Origin: CAYLYU01 sp964501925
Lineage (GTDB): Bacteria; Pseudomonadota; Zetaproteobacteria; Mariprofundales; Mariprofundaceae
Direction: 5' to 3'
DNA: 64,000 bases
Assembly: GCA_964501925.1 (NCBI GenBank)
Contig: CAZCTM010000005.1
Span: forward strand, 38,114-102,113
Shown here: positions 8,820 through 17,125 of the stretch, one piece after another
How the letters are laid out: each line of letters opens with the position of its first letter
Position numbering within the stretch: the first letter of the stretch is position 1
Position numbers and translations under genes: made by a program
Notes under the pieces: model-generated
Seen by the model: the letters and a program-made list of their open reading frames with translations, nothing else
Database searches by the model: none
Told to the model about the DNA's origin: nothing

Positions 8820-9905
8820 ATGTCTACGATACCCGCAAATCCTGCGACCCGGACCGCAAAACCACAGCTTCCCGCGATGAGCACCGCCGAGCTGATCGGT
8901 TTCATGCGGCAATGGCGGCAACCTCCCTACAGGGCAAAGCAAATCACGCAATGGCGGAACAAGGGGGTCCTGAATCCCGATGACATGTACAACCTACCCT
9001 CCCCCCTGATCATTGCCATGAAGCAGCACCTGGAATGCCAGCCCCTGAAGCTTGTAAACCGGCTGGTCAGCCAGGACGGAACCCGCAAGTACGTGTTTGG
9101 CCTTTCATCGGGAAAGCTGATCGAAACCGTCTACATTCCCGAACCCCATCGCGGCACCGTATGCGTTTCCTCCCAGATCGGCTGCGTCTTCGACTGCTCC
9201 TTCTGTCATACGGGAACGCAGCGCTTCGAAGGCAACCTGACGGCCGGCGAAATCGTCGCCCAGATTCTGGCCGTCAAGCGCGACCTCATAAAGAATCCAC
9301 CGATGACCGAGATGTCGGGGGTGGTCACGCATGTGGTCTATATGGGCATGGGTGAACCCACGGCCAATGAAGATGGGCTGCACGGCAGCCTTGCCACCCT
9401 TATCAGTCAGGACAGCCTTCATATTTCCCGGCGCAGAATCACCGTCTCCACATCCGGTATCGTCCCGGCCATCACGAGACTTGGGGAACATTACCCGGTA
9501 AATCTCGCCGTTTCCCTGCATGCCGCCACTGACGATCTGAGGGACCAGCTTGTTCCCATCAACCGGAAATACCCGCTCGCCGAACTGCGAAAGTGTCTCG
9601 ATGATTACCCCCTTGGCAAACAGCGCCATATCACGCTGGAATACCTCTTGCTGGATAACGTCAACGACTCGGATGAGGACCTCAAGGCCCTGATCAGCTA
9701 CGTTCAACCGGCACGGGAACGGGTCAACCTGATTCGGTTCAACCCCTATCCCGGCAGCCCCTATCGTTCCACACCCATGGCCAGGGTTAATGAGTTCGCT
9801 GAGGGCTTGATTCGGCATGGCATCCGTGCCACCGTCCGAAGATCCCGTGGTCAGGATATCATGGCGGCCTGTGGCCAGCTCAAGGCGGTGACAGGCGAAA
9901 TCTGA
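8820..9905 (+). CDS. rlmN: Dual-specificity 23S rRNA / tRNA adenine-C2 methyltransferase RlmN
   Basis: Radical-SAM methyltransferase of 361 residues that methylates C2 of A2503 in 23S rRNA and A37 of some tRNAs. The cluster motif CVFDCSFC sits at residues 122-129 (Cys122, 126, 129). Other family blocks are YIPEPHRGTVCVSSQIGC, MGMGEPTANEDGL and the RINLIRFNPYPGSPYR-like stretch near residue 300. MAACGQL near the C-terminus holds the methyl-carrying Cys. The length fits RlmN. It is followed 11 bases later by the methylthioadenosine phosphorylase gene. Confidence 0.96.
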   Translation: MSTIPANPATRTAKPQLPAMSTAELIGFMRQWRQPPYRAKQITQWRNKGVLNPDDMYNLPSPLIIAMKQHLECQPLKLVNRLVSQDGTRKYVFGLSSGKLIETVYIPEPHRGTVCVSSQIGCVFDCSFCHTGTQRFEGNLTAGEIVAQILAVKRDLIKNPPMTEMSGVVTHVVYMGMGEPTANEDGLHGSLATLISQDSLHISRRRITVSTSGIVPAITRLGEHYPVNLAVSLHAATDDLRDQLVPINRKYPLAELRKCLDDYPLGKQRHITLEYLLLDNVNDSDEDLKALISYVQPARERVNLIRFNPYPGSPYRSTPMARVNEFAEGLIRHGIRATVRRSRGQDIMAACGQLKAVTGEI

Positions 9906-9916
9906 GGAGGAGGGGC

Positions 9917-10780
9917 ATGTCAGTTCGAACCGGGATCATCGGGGGTAGCGGACTCTACCGGATCGAGGGAATTGAAATCCTCGACAGCCTGAAAATCGAA
10001 ACACCATTCGGTGAGCCTTCGGATCGCCTGGAACTGGCAAGCATCCACGGTCATGAGGTTGTCTTTCTCCCCCGACACGGAAGGGGGCACCGGATCCCGC
10101 CCCATCGTATCAATTACCGGGCCAATATCTATGCGATGAAGCTGGCGGATGTCACCCGGATCATATCCATCTCCGCCGTCGGATCACTGCGCGAACATAT
10201 CAGGCCCGGCCACTTTGTCCTTGTGGATCAGTTCGTGGACATCACCAAGGCAAGGGAGTCCACTTTCTTTGACGGACCCATTGTCGCCCACGTTTCGATG
10301 GCCGACCCCGTTTGTCCCCGCTTGCTGAATCGCCTGGCAAAGGCCTGCGCCACGGAAGAGATCCCCACACAGAAAGGCGGCACCTATCTTGCTATGCAGG
10401 GACCCCAGTTTTCCTCGAGGGCGGAATCCGAACTGTATCGCTCCTGGGGCATGGACGTGATCGGCATGACCAACATGCCGGAAGCCAAACTGGCAAGAGA
10501 GGCGGAGATCTGCTATGCCACCGTCGCCATGTGTACCGACTATGACTGCTGGCACAGTGAGGAGGAGGATGTTGATGTTGCCTCCATTCTGGACATCATG
10601 CAGGCCAATACGGAAAAGGCCCAGCGGATGTTACGCGCATTCTTCACGGGGGAGCAGGACAGAGCTCCCTGTCCGGCGAACTGCAACAACGCCATGGAGC
10701 ACGCCATCCTCTCCGACCTCGGGGAACAGGACGAGGCGGCAATAAAACCCGTCCATGCCCTGATCAAGTCGTACCTATGA
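9917..10780 (+). CDS. mtnP: S-methyl-5'-thioadenosine phosphorylase
   Basis: Protein of 287 residues of the PNP/MTAP phosphorylase family, which cleaves methylthioadenosine (or methylthioinosine) to base and methylthioribose-1-phosphate. The N-terminal IGGSGLYRIEGI, the phosphate-binding FLPRHGRGHRIPPHRINYRANI (about 55-76), ISISAVGSLRE, the MQGPQFSSRAES block and GMTNMPEAKLAREAEICYA (about 178-196) are all diagnostic. A strong GAGGAGG ribosome site precedes the ATG. It salvages the by-product of polyamine or homoserine lactone synthesis. Sequence alone does not separate MTAP from MTIP specificity. Confidence 0.93.
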   Translation: MSVRTGIIGGSGLYRIEGIEILDSLKIETPFGEPSDRLELASIHGHEVVFLPRHGRGHRIPPHRINYRANIYAMKLADVTRIISISAVGSLREHIRPGHFVLVDQFVDITKARESTFFDGPIVAHVSMADPVCPRLLNRLAKACATEEIPTQKGGTYLAMQGPQFSSRAESELYRSWGMDVIGMTNMPEAKLAREAEICYATVAMCTDYDCWHSEEEDVDVASILDIMQANTEKAQRMLRAFFTGEQDRAPCPANCNNAMEHAILSDLGEQDEAAIKPVHALIKSYL

Positions 10781-11541
10781 CACGGCATCTCCTCTTTTTC
10801 CTGATCGCCATCGGCATACTGACCGCGTGCCAGACGGTGAAGCCGGAACCTGACCCGGAGAAAAAGGCCAGGAGCGCCGAGATCCACTATCAGCTGGGAA
10901 TCGAGGCCATCCGAAAGAATCACCTGCCAAAGGCCTTTGAAGAACTGGAGACGGCGCTTGAACTTGCCCCGGATCGCAGCGATATCCTGGATGCCATGGG
11001 TCTGGTCTGGCGTCTTCGTGGAGACCTCAAGAAATCGGAGCATTATTACAGGCTGGCCTTGCGCCATGACCCGGGACCCCGCACATACACCAATTATGGC
11101 AGCCTGCTTCTGCAGGAGGGCAAGCCAAAAAAGGCCGAGAAGTATTTCCGCAAGGCGCTGGAATTCCCGACCTACCGCCATCCCGACACCGCTTACATCA
11201 ATCTCGGCGACGCCCTGCTTGCGCAGGGGAAGTTCAACGAAGCGATCATGGCCTACCGCCAGGCAACCCTCCTGAACGAGCACCAGAGCACCTCCTTGCT
11301 TCGGGAGGCCGAGGCCTTTGATCGCTATCACCGCCCCGAATTCGCGCTGGCGGTATACATGAAGCTGCTGCGCAAGCGGCCTGGCAGTCGACCTGCGGTC
11401 GAGGGGATGAGCAGGATTCTTGTCAGAACCGGCAGGAAGGAGGAGGCCATCAAGGAACTGGAGCATTTCATGGAGATCACCTCTGAGCCCATGGACAGGG
11501 CCTGGGCGGAGGAATACATCCGGGAGCTTTCCCAGCGTTGA
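10777..11541 (+). CDS. pilW: Type IV pilus biogenesis/stability lipoprotein PilW (PilF)
   Basis: TPR lipoprotein of 254 residues. A signal peptide ends in a lipobox with Cys at residue 18 (GILTAC). Four to six tetratricopeptide repeats follow, for example IHYQLGIEAIRKNHLPKAF, DAMGLVWRLRGDLKKSEHYY and NYGSLLLQEGKPKKAEKYF. This is the layout of PilW/PilF, the outer-membrane pilotin needed for PilQ secretin assembly. The position between rlmN and rodZ is typical in gammaproteobacteria. The ATG overlaps the mtnP stop by 4 bases. No other pilus gene is in the window. Confidence 0.88.
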   Translation: MTRHLLFFLIAIGILTACQTVKPEPDPEKKARSAEIHYQLGIEAIRKNHLPKAFEELETALELAPDRSDILDAMGLVWRLRGDLKKSEHYYRLALRHDPGPRTYTNYGSLLLQEGKPKKAEKYFRKALEFPTYRHPDTAYINLGDALLAQGKFNEAIMAYRQATLLNEHQSTSLLREAEAFDRYHRPEFALAVYMKLLRKRPGSRPAVEGMSRILVRTGRKEEAIKELEHFMEITSEPMDRAWAEEYIRELSQR

Positions 11542-12611
11542 GCGAAAAGACCGGGCAGGAAAACACCCCTTCAAAGGCCGGCCTGCATCCGGATGAGGAT
11601 GGCTTCAGGCAGACGCTGGGCGCAACCCTGGCCAAGGCCAGGGAAGAAAAGGGAATCAGCATCGCCAAGGCCAGCAGTGATCTGAGACTGAACAAGGACT
11701 ATCTCAGGGCCCTGGAGTCGGGAGACTGGTCCGAATTGCCCGGCAGGTTTTATGTCCGGGGGTTCCTGCGCCAGTATGCCGATTACCTTGAAGTGGATAT
11801 CCGTCCGGAGCTGGATGCCCTGAGGACAAGGGATTACAGGCTGACAAGACCCCATACCATTCCTGATCCCCCTATCGCACCGGCCAGGAAATGGGCAATC
11901 GCTGCCGGGATCGCCTTCGTCCTGCTCTTCCTGTTTTTCAACATCCTTGAGTCCAGGCACGAGGTTGAATCCCCCGTGACAGTGGACGAACAACCACTGG
12001 CAGAGACAGAAAAACAGATCGCAGTCGGGGAAAGCATGTTGGCCACCGTAAACGACCGGCCGGATCAAACCGTACTCAGTGAGCGGCAACCCCCATCCGA
12101 ACCACCCCCTTCAGAACCCGCCAGGCTCCAGCAGGACCCATCCCCATCCACCCAAGAGGAAGCGCCCCCCGAAACGGAAAAAACAACCCCGCCACCCGGC
12201 AAAACGGTCGACCAGCAGGAACAGCAAACGCCGGCGTCACCAGCAGGACATCGATACACCTTCGAAGCGCATGAGATGCAGGTCTGGCTGCGTGTTTTTG
12301 ATGAGAACCGGAAACGTCTCAAGACGTTTCTGCTTGAGCCGGGGGAGTCCGCAACCGTGGAATATGACGGATCCGCGGTTTACGTCACAACCGGCAGGGC
12401 GGGAGCCCTTCAGATTTCCGTGGATGGAAAAGTCGTTGCTGCCGCAGGATCCCTCGGGGCGCCGGGAGAAGTGCTGCGCATGGTCAAGGTGGAGGCCGGG
12501 AGCAGGCGGATCAGCAAAGGAGCGGGTGACCCGCCCAGGCCTCAGTCCCCATCCGTCTCAACCCCGGAGAAGGAGGGCTCGGAAAGGATCAGATCCCTGA
12601 ACGAGCGATGA
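11538..12611 (+). CDS. rodZ: RodZ-like protein: HTH_25 domain, one membrane span, DUF4115
   Basis: Protein of 357 residues starting with TTG inside the pilW stop (TTGA). It has an N-terminal helix-turn-helix (about 25-85: LAKAREEKGISIAKASSDLRL...YVRGFLRQYADYL), a single membrane span (about 115-135), a Pro/Glu/Gln-rich periplasmic linker and a C-terminal DUF4115 beta domain (about 240-325, VWLRVFDENRKRLKTFLLEPGES). RodZ links MreB to the cell wall machinery and sets rod shape. The C-terminal 70 bases overlap the convergent yihY-like gene, an unusually long overlap. Confidence 0.87.
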   Translation: MSEKTGQENTPSKAGLHPDEDGFRQTLGATLAKAREEKGISIAKASSDLRLNKDYLRALESGDWSELPGRFYVRGFLRQYADYLEVDIRPELDALRTRDYRLTRPHTIPDPPIAPARKWAIAAGIAFVLLFLFFNILESRHEVESPVTVDEQPLAETEKQIAVGESMLATVNDRPDQTVLSERQPPSEPPPSEPARLQQDPSPSTQEEAPPETEKTTPPPGKTVDQQEQQTPASPAGHRYTFEAHEMQVWLRVFDENRKRLKTFLLEPGESATVEYDGSAVYVTTGRAGALQISVDGKVVAAAGSLGAPGEVLRMVKVEAGSRRISKGAGDPPRPQSPSVSTPEKEGSERIRSLNER

Positions 12612-13903
12612 TGCAGCCTTTCTTCAACGGCCTTGTCCACCTCCTCCATCAGCGAATCAACGGCGGGCTCGGACGGCAGGTGGAGCTCATCCATTCCCAG
12701 GTCCTTCTCGGGTGAACGGACGGCATCCAGCACCTGCTTGACCTGCAGGGTCTCAAGATCCATGGCCGGCACACAGGGGGGCGAACCCTCGCTTGAGGCC
12801 ACAATCAGCCCGCAATCATGCAGCTTCTTCAGGATCGCCTGGGTGACGTTCATGGGTACACCAAGCCAGCGGGTCAGGTCTTCCAAGCTCCAGTCCGGCA
12901 GTCGGCGGTAAAAATGCTGGCCGATGTAAAACATGGTCAGAAGCGACAGTTTCTCAAGGATCAATCCCGTGAGAACCAGCTCCCTTCGCCTGAGTCGCAA
13001 GTATTCCGGATGCTGGAGATAAAAACCGATGCTGGCACCAAGAAGCAGTATCAGCCAACTGACGAACAGCCAGATCATGAACATGATGAGTATGGCAAAG
13101 CCGGAATAGACCGCAGTGTAATTGGTTGAACTGGCGACAAAGGAACTGAAGGCCCAGCCGGTCGCCTCCCACATGATGCCGGCAATGGCACCGCCGGCGA
13201 GGGCCGCGCTCAGTTTCACCTTGGTGTTGGGCATAAAGGCGTAAACAAAGGTGAAAGCGGCAATGACGAGAACATACGGCACCAGCTTGCCCGCACTGGT
13301 AATAGCAACTCCGAACACCGGAATATTCATCAGACTCTGGACGATGTCGGAATTCATCATGGAGGCGGTAATGCCCAGGGCCGAAAACACCAGGAGAGGA
13401 CCAACCATGACAACGCTCAGATACTCGCTGAAACGCTGGCCAAGCGGTCTGGGCTGCTTGATGTGCCAGATGTAATTGAAAGCCTTCTCGATCTTTGTCA
13501 GAAGGGAAATCACGGTGTAAATCAACAACCCCAGACCAAGAGCGCCAAGCACACCCACCTTGATATTCTCGACAAACTCAATGATCCTGCTGCTGACCTC
13601 CACCCCTTTTTCACCCAGTGGGGCGAGAAAATTCATGAGTATGGGCTCGAGCTGATTGTGTACCCCAAAGCCTTTCAGAACAGAGAATGTGAGGGCCAGC
13701 AGGGGAACAATGGAGAGCAGTGTGGTATAGACCAGGCTCATGCTGCGCAGCGTCAGCTGCCCCTCAAGCAGGTCCCTGACCAGGGCATAAACCACCTGCA
13801 TCGCACGGGTGAGCTTCCTTTTCCATCCGGGCAGGGAGTCGATATCCTCAGGCCACAGAACCCTTGTCGCCATCTCCCTCCATACCGTAAATTGCTCGTT
13901 CAT
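12542..13903 (-). CDS. YihY/BrkB family inner-membrane protein
   Basis: Protein of 453 residues with the YihY/BrkB domain. It has about six membrane spans between residues 45 and 310, with typical motifs LRSMSLVYTTLLSIVPLLAL and FVYAFMPNTKVKLSAALAGG. A long soluble C-terminal extension (about 310-453) looks like a winged-helix fold (LPDWSLEDLTRWLGVPMNVTQAILKKLHDCGLIV), as in the longer members of this family once called RNase BN by mistake. Transport or envelope roles are proposed for the family but not settled. It is convergent with rodZ, with a 70-base overlap. Confidence 0.85.
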   Translation of the reverse strand: MNEQFTVWREMATRVLWPEDIDSLPGWKRKLTRAMQVVYALVRDLLEGQLTLRSMSLVYTTLLSIVPLLALTFSVLKGFGVHNQLEPILMNFLAPLGEKGVEVSSRIIEFVENIKVGVLGALGLGLLIYTVISLLTKIEKAFNYIWHIKQPRPLGQRFSEYLSVVMVGPLLVFSALGITASMMNSDIVQSLMNIPVFGVAITSAGKLVPYVLVIAAFTFVYAFMPNTKVKLSAALAGGAIAGIMWEATGWAFSSFVASSTNYTAVYSGFAILIMFMIWLFVSWLILLLGASIGFYLQHPEYLRLRRRELVLTGLILEKLSLLTMFYIGQHFYRRLPDWSLEDLTRWLGVPMNVTQAILKKLHDCGLIVASSEGSPPCVPAMDLETLQVKQVLDAVRSPEKDLGMDELHLPSEPAVDSLMEEVDKAVEERLHHRSFRDLILSEPSFSGVETDGD

Positions 13904-13933
13904 GCATCCCCCATCCGTTCACTCTTCCCGGTT

Positions 13934-14524
13934 TTATACAGGATAGTTCATCTCGCCGAGAAGCAACACCGCCGTGTTGGCACCGGCATGCAGAAAAACC
14001 GGCACCCAGAGATTGCGGGAATATTCATAGGCAACAGCAAAAATGATGCCGCCGGCCAACTGGGGCAGAAGCAATCCTCCGTGCGCCAGCGTGAAACAGA
14101 CGGCACTGAAGCCGGCAGATATGTAAATCCCGAAACCCTGGCGGATAAAACCGTAGAGCAAACCGCGAAAAAAGAATTCTTCCGCAAGCGGGGCGAGCAG
14201 GAGAAAAAGAACCATCCCGACCCAGCCGTGGATGAATGCCGGAACAGAAACCTGATCCGCCAGATTGAATGGTAGGAGAAGAACGGTGGCGCCGACACCA
14301 GACAGGGTGGCCGCCATCAGAAAGATCCGGATCGCCATCCGGCCTGGCAATTCAAGTACGGCGATCATGCGATAACGAACCAGGCAGGCCAGCATCCAGG
14401 CTGTCTCAAGGAAACGAAGCAGTGCAAGCGCCCACAACTGCCCCGGCCAGAATGAAAACAAGCCTTCAAGAGCGATAACGCCCGCCACCGTTGTCAGGAA
14501 AGCCCTGGTGGACATTGCAGGCAC
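13934..14524 (-). CDS. CPBP-type glutamic intramembrane protease (sorting-protease candidate)
   Basis: Membrane protein of about 197 residues with the CPBP/ABI signature: EEFFFRGLLYG (two adjacent Glu plus Arg), a downstream FTLAHGG His motif and a final PVFLHAGANTAVLL His motif. These give the Glu/His catalytic set of glutamic-type intramembrane proteases, across five to six helices. I choose a GTG at 14524 behind AGGTGG. An ATG at 14515 is almost as good, while the longest reading runs into the upstream subtilisin. The neighbour carries a C-terminal sorting-like tail, so this is probably its dedicated processing protease, like MrtJ/myxosortase-type enzymes. That pairing is inference. Confidence 0.75.
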   Translation of the reverse strand: MPAMSTRAFLTTVAGVIALEGLFSFWPGQLWALALLRFLETAWMLACLVRYRMIAVLELPGRMAIRIFLMAATLSGVGATVLLLPFNLADQVSVPAFIHGWVGMVLFLLLAPLAEEFFFRGLLYGFIRQGFGIYISAGFSAVCFTLAHGGLLLPQLAGGIIFAVAYEYSRNLWVPVFLHAGANTAVLLLGEMNYPV

Positions 14525-14534
14525 TGAGCCACCT

Positions 14535-16730
14535 TCAGGAAGGATGACGGTTAACCCTCCGGCAAACGCAGGCAAGAACGGTCAGCCAGATGGCGGTCAG
14601 GACCAGCATCCAGTTCCACTGACCCGTCCCCGGAATCAGGCAACCTCCCCCGCCTCCGGCAGGTGGAGGAACCGGCGTTGCCACACTGACGGTCGTACCG
14701 GTCGCCATGCGCCCATCCCGGCCACGGGCGATGACCCTGTAACGGATAGTGGCCCCCGAAGGAGCTGCAGGATCAGTGTAGGAAACGGCATTCGCCGGCA
14801 GCACAGTGAGTGTCGTGAACCCCGCGCCGGTATCACGCTGGATGATCTGGTCGACTTCACTGACGGATTGGTCCAGCCATGCAAGCACAACTGTTGTCGG
14901 GCCCGAGGCTGTCGCAGTCAGGCCGGCCGGAGCATGCAGCGGCATGGACATCCGGGCATTGATCCTTCGACCTGTGACCGTCTTTCCGGCCAGCGAGGGA
15001 ACCTGGTCCCCGTTGTTCAGAATGCGCTGCTTAAGCTGTGCAAGGCCAAGTCCCGGTTCCGCGGCCCAAATCAGTGCCGCCAGCCCTGCCACGTGGGGTG
15101 TAGCCATGCTTGTCCCCTGCCCGAATGCATATGCGTTTGGGCCATGCACGGTCCCTGGAACCGTGAGACTCACATCATCCACATGGAACCCGTCGAACGT
15201 GACACTGAAATCGGAGTCAAACCGGAAACGCACCTGGGCAGTGGCAATGCCATCAAGCATCTGCATGTCCGATTCGAAGGGGGTTGGAACCCAGCCACCC
15301 GACTTGCCGGTCCAGCCGTCCCTCATGGTCCAGGTAACCCCGTCAGCTGTTCCATCCACCCACAGGAAATCAAAACCGGATTCAGTGGCCAGATTCAGGC
15401 GGTAGGAAAGCACCACACCCTGCTTGCCACCAAGATTGCAAACGGGTGAGCTTGCCCGATAACTGCGATTATTGGCATAGAAAACACCAGGGGTATCGGT
15501 CAGGCTGAATGCGGGGGAAGCGAAGGTTTCACCCGTCACCGCAACCGTATTGGCCACGGGCAAACCGGTGATCCGGTCGATGGTCTCGGGAATCCACCCC
15601 TCCAGCGTTCCCGTATCGAAGTTCCAGCTGCAAACCGGAACCCTGGCTGGAGGAACACTGCTCAGGATATTGGTCCCCGGCGCGGCCACATCAACGCTGA
15701 TCTGACCAAAATTGGAAAATGCGGCCAGGCTGTCCTGCTGATCGGTTGCCGCCACAGCAATAATATTCGGCCGGGCATAGGAGGCGGGATAGCTGGGAAG
15801 AAGATCGTTGTCGGCACCTTCATTGCCGGCGGCCGCAACAACCAGAACCCCCTGAACGGCTGCATTGGCAATGGCCATATCCATGAGATCTCCGGCCACA
15901 CCATCCGGACCGCCAAAGCTCATGTTAAGGATTCTGGCACCGTTTGCAGCGGCATAGTCTATGGCCGCGACAATGTCTGCCGTTGTTCCCACACCCACGG
16001 AATTCAAGACACGAAGGGGCATCACACGGGCATTCCAGCACACACCGGTGCCACCGATTCCGTTGTTGCCCACCGCCCCCAATGTTCCGGCAACATGGGT
16101 GCCATGGCTATTAAAGTCCATGGGGTCGTTGTCAGCCTGCACAAAATCCCAGCCACGAACATCATCGATAAAACCATTGCCATCATTGTCAATACCGTCA
16201 ATCACCTCCCCCGGATTGTTCCAGATATTGGCTGCCAGGTCCGGATGACTGTAATCCACGCCGGAATCAATGACGGCGACAACGACGGACGAGCAATCCG
16301 ATATTTCATCCCAGGCCGAAACGGCAGAAATATCTGCTCCGGAACTGCCAGCCTGTCCATTCACTGTCTGGCCGGTGTTTTGCAAGCCCCAGTACTCGGC
16401 AAACCTGGGATCATTGGGCGCCGCGGCCATCCTGTAGAGGTAATTGGGCTGTACATGCGCAACCCAGGGGCGAGCCGAAAGCGTGGACATTACCTCGGCC
16501 ACCCGCTGGCCCAGCTTCAACTTCAAACGCAGGAAGCGGGTTTTTCCCCGATATTCCCGGGCAACGGTCAGGCCCAGAGCTCTCACGTTCTGAACGGCCG
16601 CAGGCGAGGCGGGAACGACAAGGACCTCCCCCTCCACATACGAAGGGGCTGCACGGGTCAGCCCCGCCCATGCGTTTCCGGACAAAAGCGCAAGGATCAA
16701 TAAAAAAACAAAGGACATAACATACCGCAT
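14535..16730 (-). CDS. Secreted subtilisin-like (S8) serine protease with Fn3 domain and Cys-containing C-terminal sorting tail
   Basis: About 731 residues from the ATG at 16730, chosen because a signal peptide (MRYVMSFVFLLILALLSGNAWA) follows directly and the longer reading overlaps the upstream lipoprotein. It has an inhibitor-I9-like propeptide, then the triad: Asp in VVVAVIDSGVDYSHPDL (about 155), His in NSHGTHVAGTLG (about 209) and Ser in GQGTSMATPHVAGLAAL. An extra beta-rich block (CSWNFDTGTLEGW...FHVDDVSLTV) sits between His and Ser. A fibronectin-III-like domain follows. The end is Pro/Gly-rich GGGGGC, a hydrophobic helix and a basic CRRVNRHP tail, like JDVT/MYXO-type CTERM signals. 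Confidence 0.88.
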   Translation of the reverse strand: MRYVMSFVFLLILALLSGNAWAGLTRAAPSYVEGEVLVVPASPAAVQNVRALGLTVAREYRGKTRFLRLKLKLGQRVAEVMSTLSARPWVAHVQPNYLYRMAAAPNDPRFAEYWGLQNTGQTVNGQAGSSGADISAVSAWDEISDCSSVVVAVIDSGVDYSHPDLAANIWNNPGEVIDGIDNDGNGFIDDVRGWDFVQADNDPMDFNSHGTHVAGTLGAVGNNGIGGTGVCWNARVMPLRVLNSVGVGTTADIVAAIDYAAANGARILNMSFGGPDGVAGDLMDMAIANAAVQGVLVVAAAGNEGADNDLLPSYPASYARPNIIAVAATDQQDSLAAFSNFGQISVDVAAPGTNILSSVPPARVPVCSWNFDTGTLEGWIPETIDRITGLPVANTVAVTGETFASPAFSLTDTPGVFYANNRSYRASSPVCNLGGKQGVVLSYRLNLATESGFDFLWVDGTADGVTWTMRDGWTGKSGGWVPTPFESDMQMLDGIATAQVRFRFDSDFSVTFDGFHVDDVSLTVPGTVHGPNAYAFGQGTSMATPHVAGLAALIWAAEPGLGLAQLKQRILNNGDQVPSLAGKTVTGRRINARMSMPLHAPAGLTATASGPTTVVLAWLDQSVSEVDQIIQRDTGAGFTTLTVLPANAVSYTDPAAPSGATIRYRVIARGRDGRMATGTTVSVATPVPPPAGGGGGCLIPGTGQWNWMLVLTAIWLTVLACVCRRVNRHPS

Positions 16731-16735
16731 GGTGA

Positions 16736-17110
16736 TCAATCCCCCTCTTTTGCTTTGTATAAATGGTCCCCCTGGATACCGCACACCACCCTTTCCACGG
16801 AAAGCTGATCCATGACATCCTGCAAGGTTCGATGATCCTGCCAGCCCAGCGTGACGATCCTTGCCGAGGATCGCTTACGCATGGAGAGCCGGTATTTCTC
16901 CAGCAGGATATCCAGTTGCTCCGGACCAATGCTGCTGCAAAAGAGAACCACAACCCGCCCTTCTCCCGAATCGGTGCTGTGCTGCAGGCCGGAGTGAGCC
17001 GAACCTGCCTCGCCATAGCGGGCACACCCGGTCACCGGCGATGAAACCATCATCAGCACGATGAACCACAAGCTGGCGTAAAGAGGGCCTGAGATCCCCG
17101 GTCGTTTCAT
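16736..17110 (-). CDS. Small putative lipoprotein of unknown function
   Basis: Protein of 124 residues with a signal peptide (LYASLWFIVLMMVSSPVTGC) whose end fits a lipobox, Cys at about residue 29. The mature part is short and shows a strand/helix pattern (RVVVLFCSSIGPEQLDILLEKYRLSM, then ARIVTLGWQDHRTLQDVMDQLSVERVV). I recognise no family. It ends 5 bases before the subtilisin start and is clearly co-transcribed, so it might assist or inhibit that protease, though nothing in the sequence shows it. The long read-through of both ORFs around 16.74-16.78 kb is only frame overlap. Confidence 0.6.
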   Translation of the reverse strand: MKRPGISGPLYASLWFIVLMMVSSPVTGCARYGEAGSAHSGLQHSTDSGEGRVVVLFCSSIGPEQLDILLEKYRLSMRKRSSARIVTLGWQDHRTLQDVMDQLSVERVVCGIQGDHLYKAKEGD

Positions 17111-17125
17111 CCGGTTTCGTGTCGG

